This document shows, piece by piece, positions 15,776 through 21,329 of a stretch of 21,329 bases of DNA. The notes under the pieces are model-generated. The model was not told the DNA's origin. It saw nothing but the letters and a program-made list of their open reading frames with translations, and ran no database searches. Numbering within the stretch: position 1 is the stretch's first letter; each line of letters begins with the position of its first letter. The translations under genes and the position numbers were made by a program. This stretch comes from Bacillota bacterium (GTDB lineage Bacteria; Bacillota; Clostridia; Acetivibrionales; DSM-1351): contig JAEWCZ010000094.1 of the NCBI GenBank assembly GCA_023390335.1, forward strand, positions 1-21,329. Direction: 5' to 3'.

Positions 15776-16084
15776 CTAAATTTTCAATAGCTCCAAAAAA
15801 ATACTCCGTATATCATAATATAAAATATCGGAATATAAAACAAAATCCCCAACCTTCAAAGCCTTCTCTGTCTCTACCAGGCATCTGTTCAGCTCCAACA
15901 GGTCATATTGAACCCTATTACCATCCCTGTTATATGAATTAACCGCATCTACAACTGTTATAATACCATCTATTGTTTTACATATCCCCGCATTCCCTTC
16001 TTCTAGTTTATTCTGATATAGCAAGGTGCAGGTATTCTCTATTCTATTAATTGCTTCTAATATACATTCCTTTATATCATCCAT
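15776..16084 (-). CDS. small helical protein of unknown function next to Maf
   Basis: A 102-residue acidic, all-helical soluble protein that I cannot assign to a named family. It has no signal or membrane segment. Its body shares a pattern with the 131-residue protein at 443-838: a GI-initiated helix ending in N, a loop with acidic residues, a helix with LN, then ALKVGD against AIKGKND. AGAGG six bases before the ATG supports the start. It lies between the flagellin terminator and the Maf gene and is probably co-transcribed with Maf. A Maf partner, a flagellin-binding chaperone or a regulator are possible, all by position only. Confidence 0.7.
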   Translation of the reverse strand: MDDIKECILEAINRIENTCTLLYQNKLEEGNAGICKTIDGIITVVDAVNSYNRDGNRVQYDLLELNRCLVETEKALKVGDFVLYSDILYYDIRSIFLELLKI

Positions 16085-16166
16085 CTTCTACCTCTTTGCT
16101 CTTAAAATCCTTTTATTTCTTTCCGATCTAATTACTTACAACAACCGTACCCGTTTCATTATATTA

Positions 16167-16196
16167 AAATAGGGTTGACATATGTCAACCCTATTT
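16167..16196 (-). terminator. palindromic intrinsic terminator of the flagellin gene
   Basis: Two perfect 15-base arms (16167-16181 and 16182-16196) form a 30-base palindrome, with CCCTATTTTAATAT at its 3' side on the minus strand. It lies 29 bases after the flagellin stop. It should insulate the highly expressed flagellin unit from the glycosylation genes, with some readthrough possible. Confidence 0.8.
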
Positions 16197-16225
16197 GGAA
16201 ATAGCAGGTTAAAAAACTACTGATA

Positions 16226-17053
16226 TTACTTTAATAATGAAAGAACACCTTGAGTAGACTGATTTGCCTGTGCAAGCATAGACTGTGCTGCCTGCTGCAA
16301 AACGGAATCTTTGGAGTATTTAACCATTTCCTTGGCAATATCTGTATCACGGATACGTGACTCAGCAGCCTGCAGGTTTTCAGAAGTATTATCAGTATTA
16401 GCAATCGTATGTTCCAGACGGTTCTGAATAGCACCTAAGCTGGATCTCTGAGCTGATACATTAGCAATCGCTTTATCAATAGCAGAAAGAGCACTTGTAG
16501 CTTTAGCGAAATCTGTAACATCAGGAGAAACTTTACCACTGAGAATAGAAGTCATGCTCATATCTTTAATAACAGCGGAAATTGTCTGCCCACCATTTGC
16601 ACCAACCTGAAGTTTAAGTGCTTTAGTTGCTGAAAAGCTACCATCTAATAGATTCATTCCATTAAACTGTGTCTGACTAGCAATACGGTTAACTTCAGCT
16701 TTCAGCTGAGTTACTTCATCATTTAATGCTGTTCTATCTTCTGATTGATTAGTACCATTTGCAGACTGAACTGCTAATTCTCTCATTCTTTGAAGAATAG
16801 AATGTGTTTCATTTAAAGCACCTTCTGCTGTCTGAATCAAAGAGATACCATCCTGTGCATTGGTAGAGCCCTGATCAAGACCTCTAATCTGGCTTCTCAT
16901 TTTCTCAGAAATGGAAAGTCCAGCAGCATTATCACCAGCACGATTAATCTTATAACCAGAAGATAACTTCTCTGTTGTTTTTCCTAAATTAGTTGTTGTG
17001 GCACCTAACTGTCTGTTTGTATTAGCAGCGTTCATATTATGTTGAATTACCAT
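16226..17053 (-). CDS. hag: flagellin
   Basis: Main filament subunit, exported by the flagellar type III system. The 275-residue protein has only the conserved D0/D1 parts. The N-terminal region (1-140) has IQHNMNAANTNRQLG, LSSGYKINRAGDNAAGLSISEKMRSQ split over 30-55 and the NGMNLLDG turn near 132. The C-terminal helices (about 190-275) have SLGAIQNRLEHTI, AESRIRDTDIAKEM and end in LSLLK. The short middle segment (about 141-190) is rich in Ser and Thr and is where Maf-dependent glycosylation would be expected. I chose ATG 17053, because AAGGAGGA precedes it and MVIQHNMNA is the family N-terminus; a start 12 codons earlier falls inside the leader. It has its own sigma-D promoter and terminator, and the leader suggests CsrA control. 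Confidence 0.95.
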   Translation of the reverse strand: MVIQHNMNAANTNRQLGATTTNLGKTTEKLSSGYKINRAGDNAAGLSISEKMRSQIRGLDQGSTNAQDGISLIQTAEGALNETHSILQRMRELAVQSANGTNQSEDRTALNDEVTQLKAEVNRIASQTQFNGMNLLDGSFSATKALKLQVGANGGQTISAVIKDMSMTSILSGKVSPDVTDFAKATSALSAIDKAIANVSAQRSSLGAIQNRLEHTIANTDNTSENLQAAESRIRDTDIAKEMVKYSKDSVLQQAAQSMLAQANQSTQGVLSLLK

Positions 17054-17061
17054 AGTCTTTT

Positions 17062-17094
17062 TCCTCCTTGGAATGTAAGCAGCATCCATGCTAC
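17062..17094 (-). promoter_or_regulatory. predicted CsrA-binding sites in the flagellin leader
   Basis: On the minus strand GTAGCA (17094-17089) and TGCTGC (17084-17079) form a 6-bp stem with one G-U pair around the loop TGGA, presenting GGA as CsrA targets do. Twelve bases downstream the ribosome binding site GGAGGA (17067-17062) supplies a second GGA site. The Bacillus subtilis hag leader has the same two-site logic. Binding itself is inferred. Confidence 0.5.
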
Positions 17095-17196
17095 CTATTT
17101 AATTTTTTGGTATATCTATTCTTTATAACGTTTTGTTGTTTACAGCCGGCCGTACGCTCCTGCAATAAAACAACCAACTTGTTATATACAATAATT

Positions 17197-17224
17197 ATAT
17201 CGGCTTTCCTCTTATGATACTTTA
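17197..17224 (-). promoter_or_regulatory. sigma-D (sigma-28) promoter of the flagellin gene
   Basis: TAAA (17224-17221), a 16-base spacer and a perfect GCCGATAT (17204-17197) match the sigma-D consensus. Transcription should begin near 17190, giving a leader of about 137 bases. Confidence 0.85.
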
Positions 17225-17240
17225 TAGTTTTTTTAAAATT

Positions 17241-17720
17241 TTATTTTTTTTTGTCTAAAAAACAAGATTCATAGGATTCGGAACCTGACATGTTCTTATA
17301 ATACTTCATGGCCATACTATTGTTCTGCTTTATATCCCTTACTTCTTTCTTTTGTATCCGTAAAATAATCTCAAGGCTTCTCTTGTTAGATTGTTCAAAC
17401 CCCTCCAGCCTTAGGCTCTTTTCCGTGATACACACAATTAATTCTTTCAGCCTTTTTATCTGATGCTCATACTTTGGCAGTGTAATCAATACATCACTTT
17501 TCAAATGAGAATATACTTTATCGAATCCATTATCCAATTGGTTTAATGTTTCAATTAGCTGTTCCTTGTCATCCATGTAAGAGTCAAATAAATCATAATG
17601 GAAGGGCGTTTCCTCCATACATGTCTTTTGCTTTTCCGTAAGAGCAGTCAATTCATCTAGAATATTGCTCTTTTTAGTAAGGGTATCAATTAAAATATTA
17701 AAACAGGTTATATCATCCAT
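17241..17720 (-). CDS. helical protein in the FliT/FlgN position, putative flagellar chaperone
   Basis: A 159-residue, highly charged helical protein following fliS. Nothing diagnostic can be read, but FliT-like or FlgN-like chaperones commonly occupy this place: small, alpha-helical, with a capping motif near the N-terminus. Here KKSNILDELTALTEKQKT and LDNGFDKVYSHL are of that general kind. A role in guarding FliD or in secretion is inferred from order. The frame is open back to a TTG at 17774 inside fliS. I prefer ATG 17720, with GGGAG six bases upstream and a 23-base gap from the fliS stop. It is the last gene before the flagellin promoter, with no clear terminator. Confidence 0.65.
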   Translation of the reverse strand: MDDITCFNILIDTLTKKSNILDELTALTEKQKTCMEETPFHYDLFDSYMDDKEQLIETLNQLDNGFDKVYSHLKSDVLITLPKYEHQIKRLKELIVCITEKSLRLEGFEQSNKRSLEIILRIQKKEVRDIKQNNSMAMKYYKNMSGSESYESCFLDKKK

Positions 17721-17743
17721 ACAGTGCTCCCATACCAGGTTTC

Positions 17744-18112
17744 TTATTTGGTACTTTTTATGACTTCCTTCCAAGTGTCCCGCATACCACGTATTTCTTC
17801 CGTCATTTCTTCCAATAGTTCCTTGTCTTTATGTACATTAGCTAATACCAACTGGTCATAGATATACTGGTATATATTTTCAAAGTCTTTTGCCACCGGA
17901 TATTTATACTCCAATGTACTTCGAAGATGATTCAGAATTTTTTCCGTTTTTAAAATATTGGTATTAGCCCTCTCGTAATTTTCCTCATCCAGTGCCATAA
18001 TAGCTATATTACAGAATTTAATCATTCCTTCATACAGCATCAGTGTCAACTCTGCTGGCGTTGCAGTATTTATCTTGTTATTCTGATAAGCCGTGGCAGC
18101 ATTAAACTGCAT
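17744..18112 (-). CDS. fliS: flagellar export chaperone FliS
   Basis: Cytoplasmic chaperone that holds the flagellin C-terminus and prevents early polymerisation. The 122-residue four-helix protein has the family N-terminus with NAATAYQNNKINTATPAELTLMLYEG split over 4-29, a central EKILNHLRSTLEYKYP (about 57-72) and a last helix with MRDTWKEVIK. In Firmicutes FliS also binds FliW-linked flagellin pools, which fits the csrA/fliW genes nearby. AGGAGGT lies before the ATG. It follows fliD by 62 bases. Confidence 0.93.
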   Translation of the reverse strand: MQFNAATAYQNNKINTATPAELTLMLYEGMIKFCNIAIMALDEENYERANTNILKTEKILNHLRSTLEYKYPVAKDFENIYQYIYDQLVLANVHKDKELLEEMTEEIRGMRDTWKEVIKSTK

Positions 18113-18174
18113 TTTTATACCTCCTGCTGCAAATCCTTTTTTTCAATGCAATCTCTTGTCTTCTCATATTTATC

Positions 18175-20457
18175 TTATGAAGAAGTACCTAACAGACCTG
18201 ATAATGCATTGGTTTGTGACTGAAGCTTCGCCATAGCAGTTTCCATTGCAGAAAATTGCTTATAGTATTTATTTTCCAAAGCTGTAAGCTTATCTTCATT
18301 TTCAGCTATTTTTTTCTTTAAACTTAACTGTTCCGTTGCCATCTCTTTATCATTATAAAAAGTATAGATACTCCGCACATTGGGAATGGAACTCATCTTA
18401 TCAGTCATCGTTTTATACAGATTCTGTGCAATTCCTGCAAGTGCGTTAGCCGCAGCATCAGGATCTTCATTGAAAGCCTTTAAAAGTTTATCCGCTGAAG
18501 TAGAATACGCCGTGTCGTCTTTATCTCCGGCTATATGTAACAAACCCTTTTCTGTATAATCCTTTGAAGTTGTTATTCCAAAGGCTGCCAGCGAATATTG
18601 CTTTCCATTATATGTTACAGAAGATTGCAATGCCTGCTTCATGGCAGTTGTCAGAGATCCTAATGTATCATCTCTTCTTAAGATGGAATCCTTTATTTTA
18701 GTTTCCCACTTTTCAACCTGATCGTCTGACATACTTGCTTTCTCATCATCGCTTAGAGGAGCATAATCCCTGGTCGAACCAGCATAATATAAGGTATTCA
18801 TTTCTTTTAGGATGTCATTATAAGATTTGACAAAATTTTTAACCATATCATAGTTAGCCTGGCTGTTATTTGCAACATTTATACTTATAAACTGGCCTGC
18901 TGTTGTCAGCCCTGTTGCAGTAATTGTCAAGCCATTTGCAACAATAGTATTACTTGTGCCGGTAAGCGTAGCTCCATCCAATGTTATGCTAGAGTTACTG
19001 GCTGCCACAACTACCATAGCATCTGAACCGGAAGGGGGTTGTGTAGTAGCAGTTCCATCAATTTCGCCTAGTCCCAAGGCCCCCAAAACACCTGCGCCTG
19101 CTGCACCTTTATCCAGCTCAGTTTTATAAGAACTGATATTATTATTTACTGCTGACTTAATATCCTGTATTTTTTGATCATTATAAAGGGAATCATATTT
19201 TTCCTGTTGCTTTTGCTGGATATTAGACGAAGCATATTCTATATCTACAAGCCTCTGAAATTTACTGTTAAGTTCTACCTGGCTGAGTCCTGCCACTTGC
19301 GCTTGTGCATATGAGGCTGCATCTTCTCCTTCACCCAACACAAGGGTTCCATTAGCAATTGCTGCCTCTGCTTCTTTTTCGATATTCTTCTGGACAGCAT
19401 AATTCTGCTTATCCAGCTTCTTTGCTACAATCTCAGCATCAGCATCTGTTAGAGTGCTGTTAGTACTCTTAACATAAGAAATAAGATTCTGCATTTTATT
19501 AGCATCAGATTCTTGGTAACCACCAGTCAAGCTGTTTAATACATTTGTCTCCGCTTCCCCTTTAGCATAGTTCACAGCTGTTGTTTTGCTATCCGCCTGT
19601 GTTTTAGAAAGCGCATAGTTCTGTATAGTTTTTAGAGCACTAAGCTGCTTACTTTCCGCATCCGTCGTAGGCTTATAGGAAGAATCATTAGCATGCTCAT
19701 ATAAGGCTGTCAACTCTGCATCCGAGAGTTGCCTTAATGTGTTTACAGCACTATCAACGGCACTTTTACCTGCAGTGTCAAGACCGCTGTAGTTCGCCAT
19801 GTCCTTTATATTTTGGAGGGCTATAGCTGCATTTTCATCAACTTCACTTGATGTTATTGAAAATTTATACTCTTCTCCGCTATTTATGGAGCCAATAAAT
19901 AATTTCTTCTGGGAAGTATCAAAGTTTGCAGTCAATCCGGCGCTCTTACAGCTTTCCACAAAATCATTCAAAGTGGTATCTTTTGTTACAACCAACTTTT
20001 GTTCTTTGGTACCATTTTTGATTGTGATAACAGTATTCTTGCCATCTCCGGCGATAACTCCAAGGTCTTGCAGAGTTGTATTATTAGTTACTTCTTTTCC
20101 TTTTTTATCAACTGATATTTTAGCTCCAGTTACATTCTGGGCATTAGCCAACTGATTGACTGTAATTTTATGAGAACCTAATGGTGCCGTTGAATCACCG
20201 GTTACTTTCACCAGAGAATCATTTGATGAAGTAACTGCTTTACTCAAATAGTTGCCCGACAGCCTCATCTTGCTCAAATCAGTCGTATACAATTTAAATA
20301 ATTTTGTATTCAGATCTTTCCACTTTTCCTGCTTCCAAGTTAATAGTGTCTGCTTATCATTTGTTTTCTTGTATTTTAATTTTTGAGCACTTACCAGTTG
20401 TTTTACAATCGTGTCTGTATCAAGTCCTGAAATCATCCCTGACATTCGTATTGGCAT
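18175..20457 (-). CDS. fliD: flagellar filament capping protein FliD, long form
   Basis: Forms the cap at the filament tip under which exported flagellin folds. The 760-residue protein starts with RMSGMISGLDTDTIVKQLV (4-22), the classic FliD N-terminus, followed by a helical part and beta-rich modules with repeated threonines (80-200). A FliD C-terminal domain begins around 470 and ends in a coiled coil (about 705-750). Many FliD proteins have about 450-550 residues; the extra length is a helix-rich, Ala/Gln/Lys-rich insertion at roughly 205-470. It probably forms a surface-exposed domain. GAGGAGG upstream of the ATG supports the start. The 39 bases before it separate it from flaG, so both likely share the promoter at 20962-20988. 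Confidence 0.9.
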   Translation of the reverse strand: MPIRMSGMISGLDTDTIVKQLVSAQKLKYKKTNDKQTLLTWKQEKWKDLNTKLFKLYTTDLSKMRLSGNYLSKAVTSSNDSLVKVTGDSTAPLGSHKITVNQLANAQNVTGAKISVDKKGKEVTNNTTLQDLGVIAGDGKNTVITIKNGTKEQKLVVTKDTTLNDFVESCKSAGLTANFDTSQKKLFIGSINSGEEYKFSITSSEVDENAAIALQNIKDMANYSGLDTAGKSAVDSAVNTLRQLSDAELTALYEHANDSSYKPTTDAESKQLSALKTIQNYALSKTQADSKTTAVNYAKGEAETNVLNSLTGGYQESDANKMQNLISYVKSTNSTLTDADAEIVAKKLDKQNYAVQKNIEKEAEAAIANGTLVLGEGEDAASYAQAQVAGLSQVELNSKFQRLVDIEYASSNIQQKQQEKYDSLYNDQKIQDIKSAVNNNISSYKTELDKGAAGAGVLGALGLGEIDGTATTQPPSGSDAMVVVAASNSSITLDGATLTGTSNTIVANGLTITATGLTTAGQFISINVANNSQANYDMVKNFVKSYNDILKEMNTLYYAGSTRDYAPLSDDEKASMSDDQVEKWETKIKDSILRRDDTLGSLTTAMKQALQSSVTYNGKQYSLAAFGITTSKDYTEKGLLHIAGDKDDTAYSTSADKLLKAFNEDPDAAANALAGIAQNLYKTMTDKMSSIPNVRSIYTFYNDKEMATEQLSLKKKIAENEDKLTALENKYYKQFSAMETAMAKLQSQTNALSGLLGTSS

Positions 20458-20496
20458 ATTCTTTCCTCCTCTTAACGGGGGCAGGCTATTTTGTAA

Positions 20497-20898
20497 TTAA
20501 AGTTTTTTGTCCACCATAATCCCTGCCGACTCCCAAAGCTTCTCAATCATTTTAATAACGTCTTCTGATGGAATCTCCTTAATCACTTCGTTTGTTACAG
20601 CATCTTTGACTTTAATGGATATTCTTCCTATGTCTTCATGATAGGAATATTCGCATACCCTTCTGCCATCGCCAGCTTGTTTATTGGCACCCTCTACTAA
20701 GCTCTTGATTCTTTTTGCATTTGCATCATTTGTCTGCTGCTCATCCTTTGCAGTTGTACCTATTCCCTTAAATTCAGTACCTTCCCTGGTACTTGTTGAC
20801 GGTAAAACTTTGCTCTCTGCTAATGTTTTCGACACTACTATATCTGTCTTCATGTCGGAATAATTAGCTGCTGCATTGGTAATTGAATTTATTGCCAA
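20497..20898 (-). CDS. flaG: FlaG family protein
   Basis: Small flagellar protein linked to filament length and found next to fliD in many bacteria. The C-terminal half carries the FlaG core: an alternating strand YSYHEDIGRISIKVKDAVT, then EVIKEIPSEDVIKMIEKLWE and the end GIMVDKKL. The N-terminal half is low in complexity with Ser/Thr/Lys. The frame is open to ATG 20913, but GGAGGTGG lies just after that ATG and eight bases before TTG 20898. I therefore place the start at the TTG, giving 133 residues beginning MAINSITN. It follows the sigma-D-like promoter in the csrA-flaG gap. Confidence 0.85.
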   Translation of the reverse strand: MAINSITNAAANYSDMKTDIVVSKTLAESKVLPSTSTREGTEFKGIGTTAKDEQQTNDANAKRIKSLVEGANKQAGDGRRVCEYSYHEDIGRISIKVKDAVTNEVIKEIPSEDVIKMIEKLWESAGIMVDKKL

Positions 20899-20910
20899 CG
20901 TAACCACCTC
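20896..20910 (-). promoter_or_regulatory. ribosome binding site deciding the TTG start of flaG
   Basis: GAGGTGG sits at 20910-20904 and TTG at 20898-20896 on the minus strand. The open frame continues upstream to ATG 20913, which precedes this site by one base and lacks a site of its own. Confidence 0.6.
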
Positions 20911-20961
20911 CATGTGTTTTAAAAACTATCCATAATAATTATACAATGTTTATTTATATAT

Positions 20962-20988
20962 ATATCGGCCAATGATGAAATTAGTTAA
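20962..20988 (-). promoter_or_regulatory. sigma-D promoter of the flaG-fliD-fliS operon
   Basis: A perfect GCCGATAT -10 box (20969-20962) is preceded after 15 bases by TTAA (20988-20985), one mismatch from TAAA. It lies just behind the csrA stop, about 65 bases before the flaG start. It would let the filament genes be expressed with flagellin even though csrA and fliW may be read from further upstream. Confidence 0.6.
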
Positions 20989-20991
20989 CCT

Positions 20992-21213
20992 TTATTCCAG
21001 AAGCTTTTTCAGGGTATCCGCCGAAATTTGGCTGTCTGCTGCTTCTTTATTGGCATCCTGAATCTGCAAATAGATTTCCTTTCGATATACCGGTATGGAT
21101 TTTGGGGCGTTAATTCCAATTTTGACCTGGTCACCCTTGATTTCCAATATTGATATTTCAACATCATTTCCGATTATAATGGATTCATTTTGTTTTCGTG
21201 TCAGGGCCAGCAT
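20992..21213 (-). CDS. csrA: carbon storage regulator CsrA, translational repressor
   Basis: RNA-binding dimer that blocks ribosome access at GGA motifs; in Bacillus it represses flagellin translation until FliW sequesters it. The 73-residue protein begins MLALTRKQNESIIIG, with R6 in the RNA-binding strand. It continues with VEISILEIKGDQVKIGINAPKS split over 18-39 and VYRKEIYLQI (42-51) with R44, the second key arginine. The tail to residue 73 is helical and slightly longer than in E. coli. The ATG overlaps the fliW stop by one base (TGATG), so the two are co-translated. Confidence 0.95.
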   Translation of the reverse strand: MLALTRKQNESIIIGNDVEISILEIKGDQVKIGINAPKSIPVYRKEIYLQIQDANKEAADSQISADTLKKLLE

Positions 21214-21329
21214 CAGCTCTCTCCCTTCTGCCGCTTTATTCTCTTAACATGTTCATATACGTTATATTTTATTTCATAATCAGGATTGTCTGCAATTATC
21301 TGGCAGCCTTTCCTGGTATCTGCATTAAT
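21213..21329 (-). CDS. fliW: flagellar assembly factor FliW, C-terminal end only
   Basis: Thirty-eight codons and a TGA stop at the window edge read in the frame that overlaps csrA by one base. The peptide opens with INADTRKGCQI, followed by an NPDYEIKY stretch, which matches the end of FliW (a beta-rich protein that binds flagellin and CsrA). The gene continues beyond the window. Position upstream of csrA is the usual one in Firmicutes. Confidence 0.8.
   Translation of the reverse strand: MNADTRKGCQIIADNPDYEIKYNVYEHVKRIKRQKGES

Noticed and set aside
16231..16434. 67-codon minus-strand frame inside flagellin
   Set aside because: It is an out-of-frame shadow of the flagellin C-terminus.
1..21329. 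Insertion sequences, CRISPR arrays, tRNA or rRNA genes
   Set aside because: I saw no transposase-like frames, no regularly spaced repeats and no tRNA or rRNA signatures on either strand.

Overview
The window looks like a chromosomal segment from a motile, low-GC, Gram-positive anaerobe of the Clostridia. Lachnospiraceae is my best guess, from the gene order fliW-csrA-flaG-fliD-fliS-(fliT-like)-flagellin and the small flagellin of about 275 residues; genus is not resolvable. All recognised protein genes are on the minus strand, so the biological order runs from right to left. The only plus-strand unit I can support is a candidate small RNA at the far left.

Right part (about 17.2-21.3 kb): late flagellar genes. 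These are the 3' end of fliW, csrA, flaG (probable TTG start), an unusually long fliD, fliS and an unrecognised helical FliT/FlgN-like gene. Next, under its own sigma-D-type promoter and closed by a perfect 30-base palindromic terminator, comes the flagellin gene. A second sigma-D-like promoter precedes flaG. The flagellin leader holds a small hairpin with GGA in its loop just upstream of a GGAGG ribosome binding site. That arrangement fits CsrA control of flagellin translation, with FliW as antagonist.

Middle and left (about 0.4-16.1 kb): a flagellin glycosylation island. It starts with a small helical protein and a Maf-type (DUF115) flagellin glycosyltransferase. A nearly complete nonulosonate pathway of the legionaminic acid type follows: legB, a second acetyltransferase, legC, ptmE (CBS-nucleotidyltransferase), legH, legI, legG, a Gfo/Idh-like protein, a truncated SDR, a second Gfo/Idh protein and legF. 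Two more glycosyltransferases (a GT2-TPR protein and a GT1-type protein) and another small helical protein, possibly a distant paralogue of the first, end the island. Together the genes should make a CMP-activated legionaminic acid derivative, transfer it to flagellin Ser/Thr and perhaps extend it. PtmE suggests the GDP-linked route known from Campylobacter.

Points for a second look: the structured orphan RNA at 148-302 (extended -10 promoter, three hairpins, intrinsic terminator); the pair of small proteins bracketing the island; a Gfo/Idh paralogue whose active-site motifs are replaced; an SDR lacking its nucleotide-binding N-terminus next to an orphan 42-codon ORF; a strong ribosome binding site leading into a two-codon ORF; and the predicted CsrA hairpin. 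No transposase, CRISPR array, tRNA or rRNA was seen.
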